Numbered from the stretch's first letter, positions 24,696 through 32,598 are shown. The stretch is 35,585 nucleotides of DNA from Allobosea sp. UNC402CLCol (GCF_000745475.1 NZ_JQJJ01000005.1:1-35585), one strand, 5' to 3'. Notes: a model not told the origin generated them from the sequence alone. Numbers and translations are program-made.

Positions 24696-25073
24696 TCAGC
24701 CGCGGCGATGCGCCAGCGCCGCGGCAAGATGATGCGCAATTGTGTCGGGTTCGGCTGGCTTGTCGAGGAAGGCGCAAGCGCCGGCGGCCATGACGCGCTC
24801 GCGCGTAGCGGCTGTCGGAAAAGCCGTCATGAAGATCATCGGGAAGCTCCGTCCGGTCGCGATCAGTTCGGCCTGGAGCTGGTCTCCCGTCATCTCGGGC
24901 ATCTGGATATCGGAAATCATGCAATCGGGATCGCCCGTCTCGCAATCTGCGAGGAATTCCGGCGCAGAGCCATAGCTTCGGGCTTCGTAGCCCAGCGAGC
25001 GGATCAGGCTGGCCAGCGAATTGCGAACGCCGTCGTCGTCATCGACGATCGCGACTGTCGGTATGTGATGCAT
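24696..25073 (-). CDS. Single-domain response regulator (FixJ-type receiver)
   Basis: 125 residues from ATG 25073, consisting only of a receiver. The acidic pocket is VDDDDGVRNS, the phospho-acceptor is Asp in MISDIQMPEMTG, the switch Thr is in IFMTAFPT, and the Lys is in FLDKPAEPD. There is no DNA-binding domain, so it should act by phosphotransfer or protein contact. A GTG at 25103 would add ten residues; I prefer ATG 25073 because it puts the shared motif 91 bases upstream, like sites 1, 2 and 4. It lies beside a FixJ-like regulator and a PAS kinase and may compete for phosphate from that kinase. Confidence 0.87.
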   Translation of the reverse strand: MHHIPTVAIVDDDDGVRNSLASLIRSLGYEARSYGSAPEFLADCETGDPDCMISDIQMPEMTGDQLQAELIATGRSFPMIFMTAFPTAATRERVMAAGACAFLDKPAEPDTIAHHLAAALAHRRG

Positions 25074-25164
25074 GTCCACGCTTCTTTGTGCCGATGGTCG
25101 CACAAAAGGGGGACTCCGGTGCGCGGCCTGACCTCGTTATGAAGGATCATGCGTCGTGCGGCCA

Positions 25165-25176
25165 TCATACGCAGGT
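25165..25176 (-). promoter_or_regulatory. Shared motif ACCTGCGTATGA (site 3), toward the lone receiver
   Basis: Minus-strand copy, identical over its 12 bases to site 1, preceded by GCAA and ending 91 bases before ATG 25073. It lies in the 118-base gap between the FixJ-like gene and the receiver gene, so the receiver probably has its own promoter. Confidence 0.55.
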
Positions 25177-25191
25177 TTGCACCTCGCATGT

Positions 25192-25845
25192 TCACGGCTT
25201 GTGAACCCCCAGGGCCTCGGCCGTTCGGACGAGGTCGGCCAACGTGCGCACACCCATCTTCCGCATGACGTTGCCTCGATGGATCTTCACCGTGATCTCG
25301 CTGAGGCCGAGCATGCCGGCGACCTGCTTGTTCATCAGACCGGCAACGACATGCGTCATCACCTCGCGCTCCCTGGCTGTCAGCGTCGCATAGGCTGAAC
25401 GCTGATCGTCCAGCGCCGCGGTCGCGCTGCGGCGCTGCCGGTCGCGCTCAATCGCAGACGTCACCGCGTCGAGCATTTCCTGATCGCGGAAAGGCTTCGA
25501 CAGGAAATCGACCGCACCAGCCTTCATCGCCCGCACGGTCATCGGTATGTCGCCATGTCCGGTCATGAAGACGATCGGCAGCGCTATCCCCTGCCGGGCG
25601 AGCTGGTCCTGAAAATCGAGGCCGCTAATGCCAGGCAGGCGCACGTCGAGGATGATGCAGCCTGGCACGTCGGGCAAAGCGCCCTGCAACAGCTCCGCCG
25701 GCGCGCCGAAGAGGCGCGTCGCCAGCCCAACAGACCGGATCAAACTGTCGAGGGATTCACGCACCGCCGGATCGTCGTCCACGATCACGACGAGTGGCGG
25801 GCTCGGTGAAGCCGGGGCCGGCTTTACGGACGACTGCCTGATCAT
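25192..25845 (-). CDS. FixJ-family response regulator
   Basis: 217 residues: receiver at about 18-135 (VDDDPAVRES; phospho-acceptor in IILDVRLPGISG; MTGHGD; FLSKPF) and a LuxR-type HTH at about 150-212 (LTAREREVMTHVVAGLMNKQ, then LGLSEITVKIHRGNVMRKMG). It should be phosphorylated by the PAS kinase encoded immediately upstream; the two genes overlap by four bases (ATGA, 25842-25845). FixJ itself recognises GTAMGTAG-like half-sites; the shared motif in this island contains TACG(C)AG-like sequence on its other strand, which makes this protein the best candidate for its binder. Confidence 0.93.
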   Translation of the reverse strand: MIRQSSVKPAPASPSPPLVVIVDDDPAVRESLDSLIRSVGLATRLFGAPAELLQGALPDVPGCIILDVRLPGISGLDFQDQLARQGIALPIVFMTGHGDIPMTVRAMKAGAVDFLSKPFRDQEMLDAVTSAIERDRQRRSATAALDDQRSAYATLTAREREVMTHVVAGLMNKQVAGMLGLSEITVKIHRGNVMRKMGVRTLADLVRTAEALGVHKP

Positions 25846-27827
25846 ACCGCGGTACCATGGTGGGAAATAGGAAGAGTCAGGCGGAATGTCGCTCCGCCGT
25901 CTGGAGGGTTCTCGACCGAAAGCTTTCCGCCGTGAGCTTCAGCGGTCGTTCGGCAGATCGCAAGACCCATGCCCATCCCCTCCGGCTTGGTCGTGAAGAA
26001 GGGATCGAACAGGCGCTCCAGGTGCTGGGGCGAGATGCCGGGACCGGTGTCGCGTAGAGCGATCTCGACACGACGGCCTTCCACTTGGCAGTCTGCCTGA
26101 CCGGCGGTGATCGTCAGCAGGCGCCGGCCATCATGTTCAGTCATCGCCTGGCCGGCGTTGACCATCAAGTTGACCAGGACTTGCTGGAGCTGGATCCGGT
26201 CGCCAATGACAGGCGGCAGGTCCGCAGCGGCTTCGATGCGCAATTCGACCTCGGCGCGCGCGAGTTCCCGCTGCACGAGCTGCGCGGCCTCCTCGATCAG
26301 CGCCGCGACATCCAGCGCATTCGAGCGGGTCGGTGCCTTGGTCAGGAAGGCGCGAATCCGCTTCACGATCTCGCTGGCGCGCCGGCCTTCGGAAACGACG
26401 CGCCCGATGGCGCTGTCAACCTCCTGCAGGTCAGGCTTGTCGCGGCGTAGCCAGCGCAGCGCCGCCTCGCCGTTGGTCACGACTGCCATCAATGGCTGAT
26501 TGACTTCATGGGCGATCGACGCGGTGAGCTCACCCAAGGTCGCCACGCGGGCGGCATGGGCGAGTTCCGCCTGTGCTTGCAGCACCGCATCCTGCGCCTG
26601 CCGGCGTTCGGTGATGTCAACGACGAAGACAAGAACATTGCCGTCGCCGTCATCGACTGTCGGAAAGGTAATGGCGAAGATGACCGGCACGCGGCTGCCA
26701 TCGGTCCTGACGATCTCCGTCTCGCCTTCATGGAAGCTCTCGCCACGAGCGAAAGCCGCCAGCGCCGGCCCGAAGGTCGGATCGCTGTCGCTCAGCACAT
26801 CGTCGACCGTCTGGTGGAGATCAGAAGGACATCCCGCTCCGATCATGGAGAGGAAGGCTGGGTTGACGTCGACAATCTTCGTCACCTTGCGCAGGCGCGC
26901 GACAAACTCCGGATGCGCGGCCAGATGAGCGGCCAATGTCTCCCCATTCGCGAGATCGAGTGCGGCAAGTTCGCGGCGCGCCGCGCTCCAGTCCTCCTGA
27001 ACGACGCCGACCCGGGTCGCGTCGAACATGCGCCGGTAGCGTCTTTCGCTCTGAACCAGCGCCGCGTGGGCAGCCTCGCGTTCGGTGACATCCCTATTCG
27101 TCTCGAACACGCCGACGATGCGTCCCCTGGCATCGTGTTGGAGGGCCCAGCGACTTTCCACGGTAATCCGCGCGCCGGCCTTGGTCCGGTGCTCCAGCGT
27201 GCCGTCCCATCGTCCCGTGTCGTGAAGCACGCGGTCGGCCGCGTCGCGCGGCAGCGCATATCGCGTCTCCAGCAACTCGTCGGCGATCCGGCCCGTCGCC
27301 TCGGCGGCAGACCAGCCATAGGTCTCTTCCGAGGCGCGATTCCAGAATGTGATCTGTCCGAAAGTGTCTCGCACGAAGATCATGTCGTGCGACAGGTTGA
27401 GCAGCCGGGCCTGGGCCGCAAGCGTCGCCGTGGCCGCCTGGTTCTTCAGGGAGAGCAACGTCGCGATCGTGATCGCCGCCACGCTGACCAGCGCGCGCAA
27501 AGTGGGAGCGCCGGCCAGGCTCGGGCCATGTGTATCGACATAAGCCACGACGGTCAGGGTCAGGCTTGTCACCGCCGCCACGAGGATGTCGCCCCGCCGT
27601 CCGGTGCCCGCTGCCAGCAAGACTACCAGAACGTAGAGCACAGCCACCGCGCCCTCCAGCGGCGAGAGCGTATCGAACAGGAAGATGCAGAGCGCGAGCA
27701 GACCCGCGGCGATGCGAAGTGCCGTCGTGTTCATGGCCGCAGAGAAGAAGGAGCGCTGGGGGAGAGCGGTGTCCGGCGGGGCGGATCGAGAGGCGTTGTA
27801 CCGAGCGGCGGAGAAGCGGGAGGACAT
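25842..27827 (-). CDS. PAS-containing sensor histidine kinase (FixL-like)
   Basis: 661 residues. Four to five hydrophobic segments at about 37-115 form a short-loop membrane domain. Two PAS domains follow (about 140-255: HDMIFVRDTFGQITFWNRAS; about 265-405). The HisKA box has H440 in SIAHEVNQPLMAV, and the ATPase domain has N-box LMVNAGQAM, G1 DTGPGIS and G2 GMGMGLAI. No heme-binding FixL motif could be confirmed in either PAS, so the signal is unknown. Start 27827 is the longest option; ATG 27734 (MNTTALRIAAGLL) begins right at the membrane part and is also possible. The stop overlaps the FixJ-like gene start. Confidence 0.9.
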   Translation of the reverse strand: MSSRFSAARYNASRSAPPDTALPQRSFFSAAMNTTALRIAAGLLALCIFLFDTLSPLEGAVAVLYVLVVLLAAGTGRRGDILVAAVTSLTLTVVAYVDTHGPSLAGAPTLRALVSVAAITIATLLSLKNQAATATLAAQARLLNLSHDMIFVRDTFGQITFWNRASEETYGWSAAEATGRIADELLETRYALPRDAADRVLHDTGRWDGTLEHRTKAGARITVESRWALQHDARGRIVGVFETNRDVTEREAAHAALVQSERRYRRMFDATRVGVVQEDWSAARRELAALDLANGETLAAHLAAHPEFVARLRKVTKIVDVNPAFLSMIGAGCPSDLHQTVDDVLSDSDPTFGPALAAFARGESFHEGETEIVRTDGSRVPVIFAITFPTVDDGDGNVLVFVVDITERRQAQDAVLQAQAELAHAARVATLGELTASIAHEVNQPLMAVVTNGEAALRWLRRDKPDLQEVDSAIGRVVSEGRRASEIVKRIRAFLTKAPTRSNALDVAALIEEAAQLVQRELARAEVELRIEAAADLPPVIGDRIQLQQVLVNLMVNAGQAMTEHDGRRLLTITAGQADCQVEGRRVEIALRDTGPGISPQHLERLFDPFFTTKPEGMGMGLAICRTTAEAHGGKLSVENPPDGGATFRLTLPISHHGTAV

Positions 27828-27955
27828 GAGGGGCAGCCGATTCCGGTCGCGAGAGCTGACAACGCGCTAGCATAGCTCATCTGCCTCGTCCCCCGCGATC
27901 GGTGCGGATGCTTCGATCCGCGGCATCACTTTCGCAAAAGCGGCCGGCGATGAAA

Positions 27956-27967
27956 TCATACAGGGGT
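27956..27967 (-). promoter_or_regulatory. Shared motif ACCCCTGTATGA (site 5), toward the histidine kinase
   Basis: Minus-strand variant of the motif, with C at the fourth position, preceded by TAA and ending 128 bases before start 27827. It is 38 bases from site 4 and in the opposite orientation. This suggests that the two-component system may regulate its own operon. Confidence 0.4.
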
Positions 27968-28005
27968 TTAGGTCGGCCGGGCGCGGCCTTCACTGGCGCA
28001 CACAA

Positions 28006-28017
28006 ACCTAGGTATGA
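28006..28017 (+). promoter_or_regulatory. Shared motif ACCTAGGTATGA (site 4), toward dps
   Basis: Plus-strand copy ending 98 bases before the dps ATG, preceded by CACACAA. It contains the palindrome ACCTAGGT. Apart from sites 4 and 5, the 288-base gap 27828-28115 shows no other recognisable element. Confidence 0.52.
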
Positions 28018-28115
28018 GCTCGACATGCCTTCGTCCGATTCAGGCGGCGGCGGCCGCGACCTAGGGTCAGGACATCGGGGAGACAGGCTCCTCGAAGCCA
28101 CCCCGGAGAGCTGCC

Positions 28116-28634
28116 ATGAACGACCTGTCCATCCATGCCAAGCGCGACGCCGCCTTGCGCACCCCGACCGATCTCGGCGCGAACGCCACGACCGACATCG
28201 CAGCCGCGCTGACCGGCGTCCTCGCCGACATGTTCGCGCTCTATCTCAAGACCAAGAACTTCCACTGGCACATGTCCGGCCCGCATTTCCGCGACTATCA
28301 CCTGATGCTCGACGAGCAGGGCGATCAGATCTTCGCGACCACCGATGCGCTGGCCGAGCGCGCCCGCAAGGTCGGCGGCTCGACGCTCCGCTCGATCGGC
28401 CATATCGGCCGGATCCAGCGCCTGCTCGACAATGACGCGGACTATGTCACCCCCCAGGACATGCTGGCGGAGCTTGCCGACGACAACCGCAGCCTGACCG
28501 GCTTCCTGCGCGCGGCTCACGGTGTCTGCGAGGCCCATAACGACGTCGCCTCGACCAGCCTGCTCGAGGTCTGGATCGATGATTCCGAGCGGCGGAGCTG
28601 GTTTCTCTACGAAACGACACGGCAAGAGCGCTGA
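28116..28634 (+). CDS. dps: Dps-family DNA-protection and iron-storage protein
   Basis: 172 residues, a typical Dps. The inter-subunit ferroxidase ligands can be placed: H50 (KNFHWHMSGPHF), H62 and D66 (DYHLMLDEQGD), D77 and E81 (TTDALAERARKVGG). It should form a 12-mer shell that oxidises Fe(II) with H2O2 and shields DNA. The N-terminal ~20 residues (SIHAKRDAALRTPTDLG) hold few basic residues, so DNA binding may be weak. GGAGAG lies 7 bases before the ATG. The peroxiredoxin gene follows after 37 bases, so peroxide handling and iron sequestration are coupled. Shared motif site 4 lies upstream. Confidence 0.93.
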   Translation: MNDLSIHAKRDAALRTPTDLGANATTDIAAALTGVLADMFALYLKTKNFHWHMSGPHFRDYHLMLDEQGDQIFATTDALAERARKVGGSTLRSIGHIGRIQRLLDNDADYVTPQDMLAELADDNRSLTGFLRAAHGVCEAHNDVASTSLLEVWIDDSERRSWFLYETTRQER

Positions 28635-28671
28635 GCGCGCTCAAACACGTTCCGATCGGAGGAGAATGACC

Positions 28672-29181
28672 ATGTCCGAAACGCATTCGCCGACGGCCCT
28701 GCCTGCGGGCCAGACTGCCCCGGCCTTCACGCTACCGGCGACGCCTGACCAGACGGTTTCGCTCGATGACCTGCGCGGCAAGCCGGTGATCCTCGCCTTC
28801 TATCCCGCGGACTGGAGTCCGGTCTGCGGTGACCAGATGGCGCTCTACAACGAGATCCTGCCCGAATTCCACAAGGCCGGCGCGCAACTCGTCGGCATCT
28901 CGGTGGACGGCGTCTGGTGTCACGCCGCCTTTGCCGGCGAGCGCAAGCTGCACTTCCCGCTGCTCTCCGATTTCGAGCCCAAGGGCGCGGTCGCGCGCAG
29001 CTTCGGCGTCTACCGCGACAAGGAGGGCATCAGCGAGCGCGCCCTCTTCGTCATCGACGGGGCGGGCATCATCCGCTGGAGCTTCGTCTCGCCGCTCGGC
29101 ATCAACCCCGGCGCCGACGGCATTCTCGAGGCACTCGATAATCTCGGCGCCTCGGCGCCCTCCGAAGGAGCTACGTCATGA
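28672..29181 (+). CDS. Peroxiredoxin (AhpC/TSA family)
   Basis: 169 residues. The peroxidatic site is C52 in FYPADWSPVCGDQMALYNEI, a variant of the usual TxxC with Ser-Pro-Val-Cys, and a second Cys is C83 (DGVWCHAAF), a possible resolving residue. The C-terminal half has the expected LFVIDGAGIIRWSFVSP. ATG 28672 is chosen because GGAGGAG (28658-28664) is spaced 7 bases from it, whereas the nearby in-frame ATG 28666 is too close. It reduces H2O2 or organic peroxides in the cytoplasm. Its stop overlaps the DsbA-like gene by four bases, suggesting coupled production with a thiol partner. Confidence 0.92.
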   Translation: MSETHSPTALPAGQTAPAFTLPATPDQTVSLDDLRGKPVILAFYPADWSPVCGDQMALYNEILPEFHKAGAQLVGISVDGVWCHAAFAGERKLHFPLLSDFEPKGAVARSFGVYRDKEGISERALFVIDGAGIIRWSFVSPLGINPGADGILEALDNLGASAPSEGATS

Positions 29182-29732
29182 CCCGTCTCGCGATCCCCGT
29201 CGGCAGCCAGGACCATGTCCAGGGCCAGGCGCAGGCCGCTGTGACCCTCGTCGAATATGGCGACTATGAATGCCCCTATTGCGGCGAGGCCTATCCTGTT
29301 CTCAAGGCGGTGCAGCGCGCCATGGGCGACCAGTTGCGCTTCGTCTTCCGCAACTTCCCGCTCGCCGAAATGCATCCCCATGCGGTGCGCGCAGCGGAGT
29401 TCGCGGAGACGGCCGCCGAGCTCGGCAAGTTCTGGCAGGCACATGACATGCTCTACGAGAATCAGACCGCACTGCGAGACGCCGACCTCTACGCCTATGG
29501 CCTTCGCCTCGGTCTCGCTACCGACGTCGTCAGGCAAGGCCTCGATGGCCGCTTCGACCGGAAGATCAAGGAGGATTTCACGGGCGGCATTCGCAGCGGC
29601 GTGAACGGGACGCCGAGCCTGTTCATCAACGGGCTTCGGTACGATGGCGAGCGCGATATCGACAGCCTCGTTTCCGCCTTGAAGCAAGCCGCCCGGGACG
29701 CCATCCGCCCGCGCGCCGCAACGCATCGCTGA
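29178..29732 (+). CDS. DsbA-family thioredoxin-fold protein (cytoplasmic)
   Basis: 184 residues with the active-site C32-P-Y-C35 (EYGDYECPYCGEAYP) and a cis-Pro loop (VNGTPSLFINGLRYDG). The inserted helical domain (HAVRAAEFAETAAELGKFWQ) marks the DsbA/DSBA-like thioredoxin_4 group. No signal peptide, so unlike true DsbA it should work in the cytoplasm, probably as a reductant or isomerase partner. The start overlaps the peroxiredoxin stop (ATGA 29178-29181); I infer that it may reduce that peroxiredoxin. It could alternatively act on polar metabolites in the way 2-hydroxychromene isomerases do, but the CPYC site argues against this. Confidence 0.9.
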   Translation: MTRLAIPVGSQDHVQGQAQAAVTLVEYGDYECPYCGEAYPVLKAVQRAMGDQLRFVFRNFPLAEMHPHAVRAAEFAETAAELGKFWQAHDMLYENQTALRDADLYAYGLRLGLATDVVRQGLDGRFDRKIKEDFTGGIRSGVNGTPSLFINGLRYDGERDIDSLVSALKQAARDAIRPRAATHR

Positions 29733-29764
29733 GCCCCCTTGCCACCCGGCCAATGGAGACGACC

Positions 29765-30811
29765 ATGACCGATTCCACGATGTCCTTCCGCTACCGGCTC
29801 GAACAGGCCACGCCCCGCACCGGCTCAGGCGGCATCACGCGCGGCGCCTCCGTGAAGCAGTTCCCGGCCAGCGTCGGCATCGCAGGCGTTTCGATGAGGC
29901 TCGCACCAGGTTCGATGCGCGAACTGCACTGGCATGCCAATGCTGCCGAGTGGGCCTATGTCGTCGCGGGCGAGTGCCGCACCACGGTGCTGCATCCGGA
30001 CGGCTCGTCAGCGACCGATACGTTCGGCCCCGGCGACGTCTGGTATTTTCCACGCGGCTGGGGCCACTCCATCCAGGGGCTCGGTCCCGGCGAGTGCCAT
30101 TTCATTCTGATCTTCGACAATGGCGACTTCTCCGAGGATCATACCTTCAGCGTCACCGACTGGCTTTCCCGAACGTCGCCGGAGGTGCTGGCGCAGAATC
30201 TCGGCCTGAGCCGCGAAGAGATCGCACAGCTCCCGGCCGGCGAGGCTTATTTCGCCCAAGGACCCGTGCCCGACGACCGTTCGACCGACGCTGCGCCGCG
30301 CGCAACGCCTGCGTTGACGACGCCGCACCGCTACCCGCTGCTGGCCCAGCAGCCACGGCGCGTGCCGGGCGGCGGCACGCAGCGTACCGTCACCGTGGAC
30401 GAATTTCCGATCTCGAAGGGCATGGCTGGCTCGCTCCTGGAGATCGAGCCCGGCGCGATGCGCGAGCTGCACTGGCACCCGAACGCCGACGAGTGGCAGT
30501 ATTACCTTGAGGGCAACGCCGAGATGGCGGTCTTTCTGGCGGAGGGACAGGTCGTTGCCGAAACCTTCGAGGCTGGCGATATCGGTTATGTCCCAATGGG
30601 TGCGGGCCACTACATCCGCAACACCGGATCGACGGTGTTGCGCGTCCTCGTCGGGTTCAACAATGGGCATTATGAGGCGAACGACCTCTCAGCCTGGCTC
30701 GCCGCCAACCCGGTTGACGTGCTTGCAACGAATCTCGGTTTGCCTCGTGATGTTGCGATGACGCTTCCGCATCGGGCACGCTTCATACTGTCTGGTTCCA
30801 TCCCACACTGA
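29765..30811 (+). CDS. Bicupin oxalate decarboxylase family protein
   Basis: 348 residues with two cupin domains. Each has a full Mn site: H55, H57, E62, H101 (LHWHANAAEW; GWGHSIQ) and H236, H238, E243, H282 (LHWHPNADEW; GAGHYIRN). The lid is S123-E124-D125-H126-T127 (GDFSEDHTF), corresponding to SENST in Bacillus subtilis OxdC, where the Glu is the proton donor. So decarboxylase (oxalate to formate and CO2) is favoured over oxalate oxidase. No signal peptide. ATG 29765 has GGAGA at a 5-base spacing; ATG 29753 sits inside the ribosome site. It follows the DsbA-like gene by 32 bases. A role in acid tolerance or oxalate use is inferred. Confidence 0.92.
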   Translation: MTDSTMSFRYRLEQATPRTGSGGITRGASVKQFPASVGIAGVSMRLAPGSMRELHWHANAAEWAYVVAGECRTTVLHPDGSSATDTFGPGDVWYFPRGWGHSIQGLGPGECHFILIFDNGDFSEDHTFSVTDWLSRTSPEVLAQNLGLSREEIAQLPAGEAYFAQGPVPDDRSTDAAPRATPALTTPHRYPLLAQQPRRVPGGGTQRTVTVDEFPISKGMAGSLLEIEPGAMRELHWHPNADEWQYYLEGNAEMAVFLAEGQVVAETFEAGDIGYVPMGAGHYIRNTGSTVLRVLVGFNNGHYEANDLSAWLAANPVDVLATNLGLPRDVAMTLPHRARFILSGSIPH

Positions 30812-30879
30812 GCGCAAGTCTTGTCGGCCTACATGTGGACGCCGGCCTGCATTCCTCACATGATCGATCGGAATTTGAG

Positions 30880-32550
30880 ATGAGCCTGATCGAGACACGC
30901 GGCCACCAGATGTTCCCGGTGCTCGTTGCCGAACAGATTGCAACGTTCAGGAGGTTTGCCAGCGGGCCCGCGCGCCGGTTTCAACCCCACGAATTGATCT
31001 TTAATGTCGGCGACCACCATGCACCGGTATGGATGGTTCTGGACGGCGCGATCGAAGTCGTGCGCCGCGATGGCCTCGGGCGCGAGAATCCCATTACTGT
31101 TCACGGCATCGGACAATTTACTGGTGAAGTCAGCCAGCTTGCGGGGCGTGGCTCATTGGCCGCAGGCAAGGCGGGGGCAGAGGGGTGTCTGGCGCTGCCA
31201 CTGGATGCAGCGTACCTACGGGCTCTGATCATCGGTTCGGCCGATCTCGGCGAAATCGTCATGCGCGCGCTGATCCTGCGCCGGGTCGGGCTGATCGAAG
31301 GGGGTTCGGCGGGATCGGTGCTGATCGGACGAACGGGAGAGAGCGAGCTCGTGCGCTTGCAGGGGTTCCTGTCCCGCAACGGCTATCCCCACACCACGAT
31401 CGACGCGGAAGACGGCGGCGACGGGCACGTCATCGTAGAGCGGCTGGGGCTGCATTCAGACGATCTTCCCCTGATGATCTGCCCGATCGGCACTGTCTTG
31501 AAGCGCCCCAGCAATGCGGAAGCCGGGGTCTGCCTCGGAATGACGCCCGAGCTCGATCCGACCAAGATCTACGACACTGCCATCGTAGGGTCCGGGCCGG
31601 CCGGGTTGGCCGCGGCCGTCTATGCGGCATCGGAGGGCTTGAGCGTTCTGGTGCTCGATCAGCGCGCCTTTGGGGGCCAAGCTGGCGCCTCGGCACGGAT
31701 CGAGAACTACCTAGGCTTTCCGACCGGCATATCAGGTCAGGCCCTTGCCGGACGTGCCTATAATCAAGCTCAGAAATTTGGCGCTGAGATCGCTATTCCC
31801 CTGGCCGTAACCGAGCTCGATTGCCACGACAGCGAGATCAAACGACTGTCCCTCTCGAACGGCTTTAGCATCCGGGCTAGGACAGTTGTGATAGCTGCGG
31901 GCGCGAGGTATCGCCGGCCGGAAATCGCAAACCTCGACACGTTCGAAGGAAATGGCATCTCCTACTGGGCCTCGCCTGTCGAAGCGCGCCTTTGCGAAGG
32001 TGAAGAGGTTGCGTTGGTCGGCGGTGGGAACTCTGCCGGGCAGGCGGTGGTATACTTGGCCCCCAGGGTGAAGCGCCTCCACCTGGTGATCCGCCGTCGC
32101 GATCTCGAAGCGACAATGTCGCGGTATCTGATCGATCGGATTGCAGCGTTACCAAATGTCGAGATCCACCCGGAGACGGAAGTGCTTTCTCTCGAGGGAA
32201 GCAAACAGCTTGGTCTGACGGGCGCCAAATTCGGTAACCGCACGACTCAAGCCACACATCATCGCACGCTGCGACACCTATTCTTGTTCATTGGGGCCGA
32301 ACCAAACACCGACTGGCTGGCGAACTGCGTCGGCGTCGATCATGGTGGCTTCGTGAAGACGGGAACGGGCCTGACGCGTGATACCGCGATAGCCGGAGAA
32401 GTCCTGCGAACGCTGGAAACCGACAAGGCTGGTGTCTTTGCAATCGGCGACGTGAGGGCAGGATCGATTAAACGCGTCGCCGCCGCCGTCGGAGAGGGAG
32501 CAGCAGTGGTGGCCCAGATTCATGGCTACCTAGCTGATGTCGTTCGATAG
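30880..32550 (+). CDS. Cyclic-nucleotide-binding-domain / thioredoxin-reductase-like fusion, lacking CxxC
   Basis: 556 residues from ATG 30880; a GTG at 30835 would add 15. The N-terminus to about residue 110 is a cNMP-binding-like jellyroll (FNVGDHHAPVWMVLDGAIEV). Residues 150-215 look like a thioredoxin/glutaredoxin fold without cysteines at the usual place. From about 230 the protein is thioredoxin reductase-like: FAD GSGPAG (237-242), GGQAGASARIENYLGFP, NADPH GGGNSAGQA (381-389) and GDVRAGSIKRVAAAVGEGA. The redox CATC is replaced by SYWASPVEA (361-369), so it cannot reduce thioredoxin in the standard way. It is probably an FAD/NAD(P)H oxidoreductase or electron donor with a regulatory sensor domain. 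Last gene of the stress cluster, 68 bases after the decarboxylase. Confidence 0.88.
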   Translation: MSLIETRGHQMFPVLVAEQIATFRRFASGPARRFQPHELIFNVGDHHAPVWMVLDGAIEVVRRDGLGRENPITVHGIGQFTGEVSQLAGRGSLAAGKAGAEGCLALPLDAAYLRALIIGSADLGEIVMRALILRRVGLIEGGSAGSVLIGRTGESELVRLQGFLSRNGYPHTTIDAEDGGDGHVIVERLGLHSDDLPLMICPIGTVLKRPSNAEAGVCLGMTPELDPTKIYDTAIVGSGPAGLAAAVYAASEGLSVLVLDQRAFGGQAGASARIENYLGFPTGISGQALAGRAYNQAQKFGAEIAIPLAVTELDCHDSEIKRLSLSNGFSIRARTVVIAAGARYRRPEIANLDTFEGNGISYWASPVEARLCEGEEVALVGGGNSAGQAVVYLAPRVKRLHLVIRRRDLEATMSRYLIDRIAALPNVEIHPETEVLSLEGSKQLGLTGAKFGNRTTQATHHRTLRHLFLFIGAEPNTDWLANCVGVDHGGFVKTGTGLTRDTAIAGEVLRTLETDKAGVFAIGDVRAGSIKRVAAAVGEGAAVVAQIHGYLADVVR

Positions 32551-32581
32551 CGCCCGTACTAGCGCGGTCGCCGCGTCCGCC

Positions 32582-32598
32582 ACCAGGGGGCTCCTGGT
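32582..32598 (+). terminator. Weak stem-loop after the reductase fusion
   Basis: ACCAGG and CCTGGT form a 6-bp stem around GGGCT, 32 bases after the reductase stop. There is no T-tract, so it is at best a weak terminator. The rest of 32551-32831 shows no gene I recognise. Confidence 0.25.

Noticed and set aside
26508..27875. A 455-codon frame antisense to the histidine kinase.
   Set aside because: High-GC shadow frame; the kinase on the other strand has all its family motifs.
30123..30135. GGTATGATCC on the minus strand, resembling the right half of the shared motif.
   Set aside because: It lies inside the oxalate decarboxylase coding sequence and lacks the ACC part.
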